DNA of 64,000 nucleotides from Mycolicibacter heraklionensis (GCF_001021505.1 NZ_LDPO01000005.1:62001-126000), one strand, 5' to 3'; shown: positions 36,127 to 45,272, counted from the stretch's first letter. Made by a program: numbers and translations. Notes: generated from the letters alone by a model not told the origin.

Positions 36127-37452
36127 GTGCGGCGCTCCATCCGAGGCACCGCCATCGGCAACTTCATGGAGTGGTACGACTTCGGTGTCTACGGCTACCT
36201 GGCCACCACGATCGCGCGGGTGTTCTACCCGGGCACCGGCGCCGGCAGCCTGATCGGCGCGTTCGGCACGCTGGCCGCGGCTTTCGCGGTACGCCCGGTC
36301 GGGGGATTGGTCTTCGGCCCACTCGGCGACCGGATCGGCCGTAAACGCGTGCTGGTCACCACTCTGCTGTTGATGACGCTCGGCACCACTGCCACCGGGC
36401 TGCTCCCCAGCTATGGCGCGGTCGGCGTTGCGGCGCCCATCCTGCTCGTGGCGACACGAATGGTGCAGGGCTTCTCCGCCGGCGGTGAATACGTCGGCGC
36501 GATGGTCTACGTCGGCGAACAGGCCCCCGACAACAAGCGCGGCATGATGGCCGGATTCCTGCCGCTGAGTTCACAGGCCGGGTATGTCGCCGCCGGCGTG
36601 CTGGTCACCGTTCTGCAGAGCCAACTGACCGACGAGGCAATGCTGCAGTGGGGGTGGCGAATTCCGTTGTTGCTCAGCGCTCCGCTGGGGTTGGCCGCCC
36701 TCTACCTGCGGTTGCGTTTGGCGGAATCACCGGCCTATCAGCAGGCCGGCGGCCGCAACGACAGCCCCAACGCCTCCGCCGCGGCGCAGCTGCGGCGCAC
36801 CGTCAGACAGTGGAAGCCCCTGCTGCTGTGCATCGCACTGGTATTGACCTACAACGTCACCGACTACCTGCTCACCGGTTACCTGCCCACGTACCTTCAG
36901 ACCACCGCGCAGATTCCCCACACCGCCGGGCTGCTGATGGTGGTGCTGACACTGGTGGTCCTGATGGCCACCGTGGTGTTGGTGGCCCGGCTGTCCGACC
37001 GCGTCGGTGTCAAGCCGGTCCTGTGGGTGGGATGTGTTCTGCTGCTGGCTGTTTCGATCCCCGCGTTCAGTCTGATCCGCTGCGCCCACAGCTATCCGAC
37101 GGTGTTCGCCGGAGTTCTGCTGGTGGGGCTGATGCTGCTCTGCTTCGATGCGACACTGCCGGCGACGTTGCCCGCCCTGTTTCCCACTCCGGTGCGCTAC
37201 GGCGCGCTGGCTATCGGCTTCAACCTGTCGGTCTCGGTATTCGGCGGCACCACACCCCTGATAGCCGAGACCCTGGTCTCGAGCACCGGCAACCCGATGG
37301 CGCCGTCGTACCTGCTGGTCGCCGCCGGAGCCGTCGGTGCGCTCGCGCTGTTCTTCACCCCCGAAGTCGCCGGGAGGCGGCTACCCGGCTCGGGGCCGGC
37401 GGTGGAGAGCGAGGCGCGGGCACGCGAACTCGCCGGAGGACGTGAGGGTTAG
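36127..37452 (+). CDS. MFS transporter, metabolite:H+ symporter (MHS) family
   Basis: The 441-aa protein has 12 predicted transmembrane helices. It opens with the MHS signature GNFMEWYDFGVYGYLATTIA, and the loop 2-3 motif GPLGDRIGRKRVL is conserved. ProP, KgtP and ShiA belong to this family, which carries osmolytes, dicarboxylates or shikimate in symport with protons. The substrate cannot be assigned. Start is GTG 36127. It overlaps the convergent STAS gene by 4 bases. Confidence 0.88.
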   Translation: MRRSIRGTAIGNFMEWYDFGVYGYLATTIARVFYPGTGAGSLIGAFGTLAAAFAVRPVGGLVFGPLGDRIGRKRVLVTTLLLMTLGTTATGLLPSYGAVGVAAPILLVATRMVQGFSAGGEYVGAMVYVGEQAPDNKRGMMAGFLPLSSQAGYVAAGVLVTVLQSQLTDEAMLQWGWRIPLLLSAPLGLAALYLRLRLAESPAYQQAGGRNDSPNASAAAQLRRTVRQWKPLLLCIALVLTYNVTDYLLTGYLPTYLQTTAQIPHTAGLLMVVLTLVVLMATVVLVARLSDRVGVKPVLWVGCVLLLAVSIPAFSLIRCAHSYPTVFAGVLLVGLMLLCFDATLPATLPALFPTPVRYGALAIGFNLSVSVFGGTTPLIAETLVSSTGNPMAPSYLLVAAGAVGALALFFTPEVAGRRLPGSGPAVESEARARELAGGREG

Positions 37453-37883
37453 CGGACCCGGCGGAATCCCTGCACTCCGGCCAGCGCATCAGCCACCGAC
37501 GATGTGGTCGGCAAGGCGTTCGTCGGGTCGCAGATTCGCAACAGTCGCGCTACCGCAACGCCGGGCACGGTCGTGCAGTAGACCATGGTTTCGGCGCACC
37601 GGTCGGCAATCGTCTTCAACGCCGAAAATCCTGCGGTTCCAATGAATTCCAGATCATTCAGATCGAGTATCAACCACTCGCAGTAGCCTGCGCAGCGTTG
37701 CACGTGCTCGGCCAGTTGGTCGGCGTTGGAGGCGTCGAGTTCGCCGCCGACGCTGATCACCGCGCCGGAGCGTCCCCAGCGGGTGACGGAGCGGACGGTG
37801 CGGCTCTCCCAGGTATCGGGGGGGCCGAGGGTATCTATTCGGGACGCCGGGAACACCGACCCGGCGGTCTTCAAAGCTGACAT
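37449..37883 (-). CDS. STAS-domain anti-sigma factor antagonist-like protein
   Basis: The 144-aa protein has a single STAS fold (about residues 35-135): GAVISVGGELDASNADQL, LILDLNDLEFIGTAGFSAL. In SpoIIAA the phosphorylated serine lies in DSSG; here the segment reads GTAG, so the aligned phospho-serine is Ala with Thr just before. It resembles the M. tuberculosis STAS proteins proposed to act on RsbW/UsfX. Five cysteines could allow redox control, as described for RsfA. The partner is not proven, but RsbW is encoded in the same window. Confidence 0.82.
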   Translation of the reverse strand: MSALKTAGSVFPASRIDTLGPPDTWESRTVRSVTRWGRSGAVISVGGELDASNADQLAEHVQRCAGYCEWLILDLNDLEFIGTAGFSALKTIADRCAETMVYCTTVPGVAVARLLRICDPTNALPTTSSVADALAGVQGFRRVR

Positions 37884-38131
37884 TGCACTACTCCATCAGT
37901 CGAAACTCGTACTGTTGGATCGCGTCGATGCGAGTTACACCTTCACGGATGAGATGCAGGGAGTGGGCCTCCCTGGCTGGCGTGGTTGACGCGTCTTTCC
38001 GGGTGGCTGTGAACTCAACCTGCTAACGAACCTACGCCGATCTCCGCGACTCTGCAACGATTCGGTAACGGTGCTTTTGTCAGTCGCCACCGAATTCCCT
38101 TGCAGCAAACCGCTTCGGGGACGTTTTCCAC

Positions 38132-38156
38132 GTTTAGACGCCGGTGTCGCGGGTAA
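38132..38156 (+). promoter_or_regulatory. SigF-type promoter for the glycosyltransferase pair
   Basis: GTTT (38132-38135), 15 bases, GGGTAA (38151-38156). ATG 38166 follows after 9 bases, so the mRNA would be nearly leaderless. Confidence 0.7.
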
Positions 38157-38165
38157 CAACCGGTT

Positions 38166-39173
38166 ATGGCATTTCCGCAGACCACCCAGCGTTCCGTGCT
38201 CGCCTGGCACGTGCACGGCTCCTGGATGGACTCCTTCGTCGCCGGCGAACACCGCTACCTCCTTCCGGTCAACGCCCCGCGTGATCCCGACGGCCGCGGC
38301 TTGTGCGGTCGCGACTGGCCGCGGGCGCGCGAAGTGCCGTTGGCGCAATTGCGCGACGAAGAGATCGATCTGGTGGTGCTGCAGCGACCACACGAGCTGG
38401 AGCTGGCTGCTCGCCTGCTGGGTCGCCGGCCGGGAATCGATGTTCCCGCGGTGTACGTCGAGCACAACACCCCGCGGCCGTTCGTGGTGGAGAGCCTGCA
38501 CCCCATCGCCGACCGTGATGACATCCCGCTGATCCACGTCACCGCCTTCAACGAGCTGATGTGGGACAACGGCCGCGCGCCGACCATGGTGATCGACCAC
38601 GGGATCGCCGACCCGGGCCATCTGTACACCGGGGATATCGCCGCCGCGGGTGCCCTGATCAACGAACCGCTGCGGCGCTGGCGCACCGTCGGCGCCGACC
38701 TGCTGGGCGCGTTGGGGCAAGCCGCGCCGGTCGACGTCTGGGGGATCGGCACCGAGGACCTCAACGAACCAGCGCATCGGTGCGCGGGTGTCGTCGGCCA
38801 CGGCGACCTGCGCACCGACCAGCTGATGAAGGAACTGGCGCACCGGCGCGTTTACCTGCACACCGCGCGCTGGACGTCGCTGGGTCTGTCGCTGTTGGAG
38901 GCCATGTTCCTGGGGATGCCGGTGGTGGCGGTGGCCGCCACGATGGCCCCGCTGGTGGTGCCCCCGGAGGCGGGTGTGGTCAGTGCGGACGTCGATACCT
39001 TGCGGGCCGCGCTGAGTGGGTTGGTCGCCGACCGTTACCTGGCCGAGGTGGTGGGCAAGGCGGCCCGCAACTACGCCACCGAGCATTTCGGCCTCGACCG
39101 ATTCCTGCGCCAGTGGGACCAGGTCATCGAGACGCAGTGCAGCGCCGGGAGTGGCGGGGGAGTACTGCCATGA
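38166..39173 (+). CDS. GT4-like glycosyltransferase
   Basis: The 335-aa protein has a GT-B layout. The C-terminal half includes LGLSLLEAMFLGMPVVAVA, the donor-binding E(x7)E-type region, and the N-terminal half has WHVHGSWMDSFVAG. The donor and acceptor are unknown. Its stop overlaps the start of a second glycosyltransferase (ATGA). The pair lies some 8.7 kb before a large sugar-nucleotide operon also preceded by a SigF-type promoter, so a shared product is possible. Confidence 0.85.
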   Translation: MAFPQTTQRSVLAWHVHGSWMDSFVAGEHRYLLPVNAPRDPDGRGLCGRDWPRAREVPLAQLRDEEIDLVVLQRPHELELAARLLGRRPGIDVPAVYVEHNTPRPFVVESLHPIADRDDIPLIHVTAFNELMWDNGRAPTMVIDHGIADPGHLYTGDIAAAGALINEPLRRWRTVGADLLGALGQAAPVDVWGIGTEDLNEPAHRCAGVVGHGDLRTDQLMKELAHRRVYLHTARWTSLGLSLLEAMFLGMPVVAVAATMAPLVVPPEAGVVSADVDTLRAALSGLVADRYLAEVVGKAARNYATEHFGLDRFLRQWDQVIETQCSAGSGGGVLP

Positions 39174-40396
39174 AGATCGCAATGATTTCCGAACATGCCA
39201 GTCCATTGGCTGCTCTGGGCGGAGCCGACGCCGGGGGCCAGAACGTTCACGTCGCCGAGCTGTCGGCAGCGCTGGCCCGCCGCGGCCACGATGTTGACGT
39301 CTACACCCGTCGCGATGACCCCGACCTGCCCGAACGGGTGCGCACCGATCAGGGCTACACGGTGGTGCACGTGCCAGTGGGGCCACCGCGCCAGGTGCCC
39401 AAAGACGAACTGTTGCAGTTCATGGTCGCGTTCGGGCGGTACCTCGACGCACAGTGGGACCGCGAGCGCCCTGACATCGCGCACGCACATTTCTGGATGT
39501 CCGGGATCGCCGCCCAGCTGGCTGCCAAACGTCGCCGGGTGCCCACGATTCAGACCTTTCATGCGCTGGGCGTGGTCAAGCAACGACACCAGGGGCAGCG
39601 AGATACCAGCCCCGCCGAACGGCTGCGGCTGGAGACCCACGTTGCCCTTGAGGCGACGTGGGTGACGGCCGGCTGCAGCGATGAGGTCTTCGAGTTGATG
39701 CGACTCGGCCGGGACCGATTGCGAATCTCGGTGGTGCCCTGCGGTGTCGACGTGGACCGGTTTTGCCCGCACGGTCCGATCGCGGCCCGCTCGGGGCGGA
39801 GGCGCATCGTTGTCGTCGGCAGGTTCGTGCCCCGCAAGGGAATCGACACGGTGATAGAGGCGTTGACCACGGTGCCCACGGCTGAGCTGGTGATCGCAGG
39901 TGGACCCGAGCGGGCTGAACTCGATACCGTTCCCGAGGCTTGTCGGCTGCGACAGCTGGCGGCCGATCTCGGTGTGGCGGAACGGGTATCGCTGCTCGGC
40001 TCCGTCGCCCGCGAGGATATGCCGGCGTTGCTGCGGTCTGCCGATGTCGTCGCCTGTACGCCCTGGTATGAGCCCTTCGGCATCGTCCCGCTGGAAGCGA
40101 TGGCCTGCGGGGTGCCGGTCGTGGCGTCGGCGGTGGGCGGCATGCTCGACACCGTCGTCCACGACGTAACGGGGCTACTGATACCGCCGAAGGACCCGCG
40201 TGCGTGTGCGAACGCCATCAACGCCATTCTGCGGGATCGGCGGGCCGCATCCGGCTTTGGCAAGGCCGGGCGAGAGCGGGCACGGTCCAGGTATTCCTGG
40301 GACCGGGTCGCCACCGATACGTTGCGGGTATATGACCGGCTGGTGCCGGCCGCGGCGCCGGGCCGTGGCGCGGCGCGGGCATCGGGGTCGGGGTGA
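39170..40396 (+). CDS. GT4 glycosyltransferase
   Basis: The 408-aa GT-B enzyme has the N-terminal glycine loop GGADAGGQNVHVAELSAALA and the C-terminal donor-site motif EPFGIVPLEAMACGVPVVAS. VVGRFVPRKGIDTVIEAL marks the start of the second Rossmann domain. It resembles sucrose-phosphate-synthase or MshA-like GT4 enzymes. ATG 39170 overlaps the previous stop. The last 25 residues are Ala/Gly-rich and probably disordered. Confidence 0.88.
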   Translation: MKIAMISEHASPLAALGGADAGGQNVHVAELSAALARRGHDVDVYTRRDDPDLPERVRTDQGYTVVHVPVGPPRQVPKDELLQFMVAFGRYLDAQWDRERPDIAHAHFWMSGIAAQLAAKRRRVPTIQTFHALGVVKQRHQGQRDTSPAERLRLETHVALEATWVTAGCSDEVFELMRLGRDRLRISVVPCGVDVDRFCPHGPIAARSGRRRIVVVGRFVPRKGIDTVIEALTTVPTAELVIAGGPERAELDTVPEACRLRQLAADLGVAERVSLLGSVAREDMPALLRSADVVACTPWYEPFGIVPLEAMACGVPVVASAVGGMLDTVVHDVTGLLIPPKDPRACANAINAILRDRRAASGFGKAGRERARSRYSWDRVATDTLRVYDRLVPAAAPGRGAARASGSG

Positions 40397-40511
40397 TGGC
40401 CGGGCCGACGAATATGTAACGCCTGAGAGTAATTTGACGGATTCTTGGTTCGGGCACGGCTTTCCGTCCGCGACGCCGAAGTAGTTGCCGCTTCTGGCTG
40501 ATCGGAGGAGC

Positions 40512-41240
40512 ATGGACGCATCTGACGCGGGATCTGGGCGGAGCGAAGACATGGCGGTGACGGGCCGCGACGACATGATGCGCGACGTGGCGGACCTGGT
40601 TCACACGCTGAATCAGCGGGCACGTGTCGACGCCGACGGTGCGCTCGACGAACTGGTCGTGAATCTTCTCGGCCACATGTCCTGCGCTCAGCATGCCGGT
40701 GTCACGCTCACGACGTCGGGCGGCGACGTGCAAACCCTGTCTGCGACAGACCCCTACCCGGCTGCGCTAGACGACATTCAGCGCCGGCAGCGGGAGGGTC
40801 CGTGCCTGGCTGCGGCCTGGAAGCACCACGTCGTTCGCCTGGACGACATCTGCCGTGAGGAGCGCTGGCCGGCGTATTGCCGGGAGGTCGCGGCCACGAC
40901 TCCGATCCGGTCCGTCTTGGCATTCGAACTGTTCACCGGTGAGGGCACGACCGGCGCCCTGAACTTTTATTCGCAGACCGCCAATGCTTTCGATGAGGAC
41001 GCGGTGGAGTTGGGTTTGATCCTGGCCACGCATGCCGCGCTGGCCTGGCACATGGTTCGTCGTGATGAACAGTTCCGCAGTGCGCTGGCCTCCCGCGACG
41101 TCATCGGCCAGGCCAAAGGCATGTTGATGGAGCGGTTCGACATCGATGCGGTGCAGGCCTTCGAGTTGCTCAAACGACTGTCGCAGGCCTCCAACACGCC
41201 GCTGGCCGAGGTAGCGCAGCAGGTAGTGAACCATCGATGA
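40512..41240 (+). CDS. GAF-ANTAR transcription antitermination regulator
   Basis: The 242-aa protein has a GAF sensor domain (about 40-175) and a C-terminal ANTAR RNA-binding domain (about 185-240: ASRDVIGQAKGMLMERFDID, AFELLKRLSQASN). ANTAR proteins bind tandem hairpins in mRNA leaders and block termination in response to the sensor. The ligand is unknown. GGAGGAG precedes ATG 40512. The stop overlaps the next small gene. Confidence 0.9.
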   Translation: MDASDAGSGRSEDMAVTGRDDMMRDVADLVHTLNQRARVDADGALDELVVNLLGHMSCAQHAGVTLTTSGGDVQTLSATDPYPAALDDIQRRQREGPCLAAAWKHHVVRLDDICREERWPAYCREVAATTPIRSVLAFELFTGEGTTGALNFYSQTANAFDEDAVELGLILATHAALAWHMVRRDEQFRSALASRDVIGQAKGMLMERFDIDAVQAFELLKRLSQASNTPLAEVAQQVVNHR

Positions 41241-41590
41241 GCCCGTCGGCGGCGGCTGCACGCGGTGAGCTGGCGCGGCTGCGAGCCGTGGAACTGCAGC
41301 TGCGACGGGCCGAGTTGGCCGCCGGACTGACGGTTACCGCGGAAAACGCCGGCAACGCCCGCCGCCATGCCGAGGAGTCGCGGGAGAGAGCCGAGCGGGC
41401 GCATCGGGATGCCGCGGCCAGACACCGCGCCGCCGTCTCGGCCCATCTGAAGGCCGCCGCCGCGCACGAGCAGGCCGCATTGTTTGCCGGCAACGGGGAT
41501 GGCGACGCTCACCTGGACGCCGCCGAAGTCCACCGTGCCGCGGCGCGAACGCATGAGCTTGCCGCTGCCGAGCAGTCTCGGCGCGGCTGA
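41237..41590 (+). CDS. Ala/Arg/Glu-rich helical protein
   Basis: The 117-aa protein is almost entirely Ala, Arg, Glu, His and Leu, and predicted to form one long amphipathic helix or coiled coil. No family recognised. Its ATG overlaps the stop of the GAF-ANTAR gene, so it is co-expressed with that regulator. Confidence 0.7.
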   Translation: MSPSAAAARGELARLRAVELQLRRAELAAGLTVTAENAGNARRHAEESRERAERAHRDAAARHRAAVSAHLKAAAAHEQAALFAGNGDGDAHLDAAEVHRAAARTHELAAAEQSRRG

Positions 41591-41594
41591 CGGC

Positions 41595-43448
41595 TCAGGC
41601 CTGCGCTTCCATCAGCAGTAGTGCCCCGTTCACGCCACCCTCGCCGGGCGCCTGGAAGCCCGCGCACGTCACCCGGATCTTCGCCGTGCGGCCACGCCGA
41701 TTGACGGCTTCGACGTGCGCCTCACCGGGATGGTCCGGATCGACGAATGCGTTGCCGATCAGCGGTCGAATGCTGTCCATCGGCAGTCCGATGTCGAGGC
41801 TGGTCAGCGTCGAACCAACCGCCTCGTCCGAACGCAGGCCCCACAGTTCCTCACAACCGCGGTTCCACACCATCACCCGCATCTCTCGGTCGACCACCAC
41901 CATGCCCAGATGCACCGAATTGACCAGCGAATCAAGGAAGGTACGGGCGTCGTCCAGTTCGATGCTGCGCTCGCGCAACGTGTCGTTGATGGTGTGCAAT
42001 TCGTCGTTGGTGGATTGCAGCTCCTCGTTCATGGTTTCGAGTTCTTCGTTGGTGGACTGCAACTCTTCATTCGTCGTTTCCAACTCCTCGACTGTTGACT
42101 GCAGTTCTTCGTTGGTTGTTTCGAGTTCTTCGTTGGTGGACTGCAGCTCCTCGTAGGCCGCCTCGAGCTGGCGGTTGGTCGCCACCACCTTGTCGACCAG
42201 TGCCCGGGTGGCGGTGACGTCGAAGAACACGATCGAGACCCCCAACAGGCCGTTCTCGGCGTCCACCAGGGGGTTGATGTGGATCTCGAACCAGACGGTC
42301 TCGGCGCCCGGGCGTTGCCAGCTGACGTCTTGAATCCGGGCCGAACGCCGGTCCACCTTGGCCTGTTCCAAGTACGCCCGCAATTCCACCGGGCGATAGG
42401 AGACTTCCAGGTCGCGCAGCAGCCGCCCGATGTCGCGGGCGGACAGCCCGAACATTGTCTCGGCCTGCTGGTTGATCATCGCCACCGTGTCCTCGCCGGT
42501 CACCACGATCTGCGCCACCGGACTTGCCCGAAATGCCATCTCCCGCACGGTCACCAGACCGGGCAGCTCGCCGTGCCGCTCATACATCGACGCCGTCGGG
42601 TCATAGCGCTCCAGGCCGCTGTGTGACCCGGCCGCCTTGCGGAAGATCCGATGCTTGAGGCTCAAGGGAGTGAACCGATCGCTGTGGCTCAACAACATCT
42701 CGGCGTGGCCGAGGAACAGGGTGCCTTGAGCGGACAGCGCAAAATGCAGGCGGCCCAACACATTGCGCTGCGTTTCGGCGTTCATGTACATCAGGGTGTT
42801 GCGGCACACCAACAGGTCCACCCGGGAGATCGGGGCGTCCCTGACCAAATCATTGCGGCCGAAAATCACCCCGCGACGCAAGTCCTTGTGAAAGACGTAC
42901 CGGCCGTTGACCTGTTCGAAGTACTTGTCCAGATACTCCGGCGGCACCGATTCGACGGCTTTGGCGTCGTAGGTGGCGGCCCGCGCCTCGGCGAGGGCAT
43001 CTTCGTCGACGTCGGTGGCGTAAATCTTGACCCGTTGGCGGTACTCCTCGGTGCCGAGCGCTTCGGCCAGCAGAATCGCCAGGGTGTAGGCCTCCTGGCC
43101 GGAGGCGCAGCCGGCGCTCCAGACCCGGATCGGGTCGTTGGGGCTACGCTCGGCCAGTATCCGCGGAATGATGTCGGAGGCGATGTAGTCCCAGGTCTCC
43201 GGGTCCCGGAAGAACGCCGTCACATTGATCAAGATGGTGTTGAACAGCGCCGAGAACTCGTCGGAACTGGCCTGCAGGACGTCCAGATACTGTTCGAAGG
43301 TGTCACATCCGGCCTGGCTCATCCGGTGGCGTACACGGCGCATCAGCGAAGCGCGCTTGTAGCCGGTGAAGTCGAAACCGCGTGAGTCCCGCAGGTAGCG
43401 CAGCAGGGTCTCGAAGGCTTCGTCTGTCTCTTCGTTCTGCCCGTCCAT
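41595..43448 (-). CDS. CheR-type methyltransferase fused to coiled coil and PAS domains
   Basis: The 617-aa product starts with a CheR N-terminal helical domain (about 10-70) and the SAM-binding methyltransferase domain (RVWSAGCASGQEAYTLAILL; later VDLLVCRNTLMYM). Next come a PAS domain (about 290-400), a striking coiled coil of ELQSTNEELETTN repeats (about 420-480), and a second PAS domain. CheR normally methylates chemoreceptor glutamates, but no chemoreceptor or motility gene is in the window. With CheB and a STAS-HATPase protein upstream it forms a sensory module. ATG 43448 is chosen because the longer frame is not coding. Confidence 0.9.
   Translation of the reverse strand: MDGQNEETDEAFETLLRYLRDSRGFDFTGYKRASLMRRVRHRMSQAGCDTFEQYLDVLQASSDEFSALFNTILINVTAFFRDPETWDYIASDIIPRILAERSPNDPIRVWSAGCASGQEAYTLAILLAEALGTEEYRQRVKIYATDVDEDALAEARAATYDAKAVESVPPEYLDKYFEQVNGRYVFHKDLRRGVIFGRNDLVRDAPISRVDLLVCRNTLMYMNAETQRNVLGRLHFALSAQGTLFLGHAEMLLSHSDRFTPLSLKHRIFRKAAGSHSGLERYDPTASMYERHGELPGLVTVREMAFRASPVAQIVVTGEDTVAMINQQAETMFGLSARDIGRLLRDLEVSYRPVELRAYLEQAKVDRRSARIQDVSWQRPGAETVWFEIHINPLVDAENGLLGVSIVFFDVTATRALVDKVVATNRQLEAAYEELQSTNEELETTNEELQSTVEELETTNEELQSTNEELETMNEELQSTNDELHTINDTLRERSIELDDARTFLDSLVNSVHLGMVVVDREMRVMVWNRGCEELWGLRSDEAVGSTLTSLDIGLPMDSIRPLIGNAFVDPDHPGEAHVEAVNRRGRTAKIRVTCAGFQAPGEGGVNGALLLMEAQA
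41990..42155 (-). repeat. DNA repeats encoding the ELQSTNEELETTN coiled coil
   Basis: About five imperfect units of roughly 30-33 bp encode the Glu/Asn/Thr coiled coil joining the CheR and PAS parts. The coil probably acts as a signalling rod. Confidence 0.7.
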
Positions 43449-43519
43449 CTCGCCCCGTCCGCTTGGAGAAACCTCGCGACCCCAAACATTACTCGCGGGA
43501 CTCTTCGGGTCTGCGAAGG

Positions 43520-44293
43520 TCAAAGGCGGTTCTCTGGGCCGAGCACAGCCCACACCGTCTTGCCCTTCGGGGTCGGGCTGCTGCCCCAGGCGCGAGCCAG
43601 GGCGTCGACCACCGCCAGGCCGGAGGCTCGATCCGCGCCGCCGGCGGCGGCTTCGTGGCGCACCGCTGGGACGCCGCTGTCGTCCTGGACCGCGATGGTG
43701 ACGGTGGAGTCGGCGCATTCGAGCCGGACCACCAAGTGGCTGTCGGTATGGCGCAGCACGTTCTCCACCAACACATCGACCACCACTTTCGCGGTCGGGA
43801 TCAGCTCGGTCTGCGACCAGTTGGTCAGCCACTCGGCCACGAAATCGCGGGAACCGCGCAGACTGCTCAGACAACGCGGCAGTGCGACGCGGGCGCGGCG
43901 GCGCGGGTGCGGGCCGTGCACGAGCGAGGCCACCGCGGATGCGACATCGGCGTGCACCGAGACGTAGCGGGTCACCCCGGTGCTCTTGATTCGCGCGGCC
44001 ACGTCCGCTTGCGGACAGATCAGCAGGATCGGGATATCGGGCCAGGTGCTCACATGCCACCGCGCGCTGGTGAACACCGACCACGCCGACGGCGCCGGGA
44101 CATCGAGCCGGCTGACATCGACCAGCACGGCCGGCGGCTCGTCGAGCGCTGCCTTGATCACGCTGTCGCGAAGTTCGAGGTAAGTGCCGCTGTCCAACGT
44201 CCCGGCCGCGGTCAGCAGGCGAACGCCGGCGGCGGTGGCCGCCGTCACCGTCAGCTGACTCGACGCGCTACTCAGGGTCGTCCTCCTGGGCAC
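43520..44293 (-). CDS. fused STAS and HATPase (anti-sigma-like) protein
   Basis: The product is about 257 aa. It has an N-terminal STAS-like domain (LTVTAATAAGVRLLTAAG, then VDVSRLDVPAPSAWSVF with a Ser at the antagonist phosphosite) and a C-terminal GHKL ATPase domain (VLVENVLRHTDSHLVVRLE, DDSGVP, ASGLAVVDALARAWG). It therefore carries antagonist and anti-sigma kinase modules in one chain. The start is uncertain: GTG 44293 overlaps the cheB-like stop, while a consensus AGGAGG sits 6 bases before a CTG at 44275. Confidence 0.8.
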   Translation of the reverse strand: MPRRTTLSSASSQLTVTAATAAGVRLLTAAGTLDSGTYLELRDSVIKAALDEPPAVLVDVSRLDVPAPSAWSVFTSARWHVSTWPDIPILLICPQADVAARIKSTGVTRYVSVHADVASAVASLVHGPHPRRRARVALPRCLSSLRGSRDFVAEWLTNWSQTELIPTAKVVVDVLVENVLRHTDSHLVVRLECADSTVTIAVQDDSGVPAVRHEAAAGGADRASGLAVVDALARAWGSSPTPKGKTVWAVLGPENRL

Positions 44294-45272
44294 CGTAAAC
44301 GGCGGCGAGTCGCCGCCCGAGTACCGAGGTGGCATGTTCGGCCTCGCGGGCCAGGGCGGCATAGCGCTCGCTCAAGACGCCGGGGCTGACCTGATCGGCG
44401 AGCCGGCGTGACAGTTTGGCCTTCTCCTGCAGGCTGCGCACCGCGACCCACAGCGCGTTGCCGACCTCGTCGTCGCGGGCCTGTAACAGCGCGTCGCCGG
44501 TCCAGGCGTGCCCCACGTGACAGCGATAGTTGCCCTCGCTGACAGCGATCAGCGCACCGTGGCAGTCGGGACAGACGTAGCCCGAAGGCGGACCGAGCTC
44601 CTCGGTGTCGAAATCGGTCGCGAACCGCCGGGCCATCGCGATGCGGTTCTCCAGCTCCATCCTGGTGTCCGGCTTCATCTCGGTTTCCTCGATTTCTCGA
44701 TCCGCCAGCTTCTCCAGCAGGCCGCCGATCTCCGCCGCCGTCGCCTGGTGGTCGACCACGCCGGCGTGGATCGCGTTCTTGGGCATGGCCGGGAACAGCG
44801 CATCGTCTGGGGTTTGGACGATCGTCGCCCCGCCGCGCGATCGGATAGCGCTCAACCCCAGTACCCCGTCGTCCAGCACCCCGGACAGCAGGACACCGGT
44901 CGCTCGGCGGCCGTGAGCCAGTGCGATCGACCGAAAGAGAGCATTGATCGCGGGGCGGTGGCCGTTCTCAGTGGGGCCTTCGGAGAGTGCGATCTTTCCG
45001 CGGTCGACCAGCAGGTGGTGTCCCGGCACGGCGACGTAGATCTTGCCGTGCTCCATTGGGGTTCCGGCGGTCGCGGTCTCCGCCGGCAGGGGACCGGCGC
45101 GGTCCAGGATGCGGGCGAGCACGCTGGGTGCCCCCGGCGGGATGTGCAGCACCACCAGGACCGCGTAGGGCAGATCGTTCGGCAGCGTGGCCGCGAGGGT
45201 CTTCAACGCCTCGACCCCGCCGGCCGATGCCCCCACGCCGACGACGTTGAGAGGGCCGGGATTCCCTGCCAT
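44268..45272 (-). CDS. CheB-type methylesterase without receiver domain
   Basis: The 334-aa product has a CheB catalytic domain (about 8-190) with the triad in GASAGG (Ser), VLHIPPG (His) and LLSGVLDDG (Asp). A C-terminal zinc-ribbon-like segment follows (CPDCHG, RCHVGHAWTGD), then a helical tail. There is no N-terminal receiver domain, so phosphorylation control as in chemotaxis is absent. It heads an operon with the STAS-HATPase and CheR-PAS genes. ATG 45272 is preferred; a SigF-like promoter lies just upstream. Confidence 0.88.
   Translation of the reverse strand: MAGNPGPLNVVGVGASAGGVEALKTLAATLPNDLPYAVLVVLHIPPGAPSVLARILDRAGPLPAETATAGTPMEHGKIYVAVPGHHLLVDRGKIALSEGPTENGHRPAINALFRSIALAHGRRATGVLLSGVLDDGVLGLSAIRSRGGATIVQTPDDALFPAMPKNAIHAGVVDHQATAAEIGGLLEKLADREIEETEMKPDTRMELENRIAMARRFATDFDTEELGPPSGYVCPDCHGALIAVSEGNYRCHVGHAWTGDALLQARDDEVGNALWVAVRSLQEKAKLSRRLADQVSPGVLSERYAALAREAEHATSVLGRRLAAVYGAQEDDPE

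Noticed and set aside
38561..39169. Extension of the second GT4 protein by about 200 residues upstream
   Set aside because: The extension runs through the first GT4 gene in another frame and is Arg/Gly-rich. The ATG at 39170 overlaps the previous stop and starts at the normal GT-B fold.
43449..44084. Long N-terminal extension of the CheR-PAS frame
   Set aside because: It overlaps the STAS-HATPase gene in another frame and has no CheR features until the MDGQNEETDEAF start at 43448.
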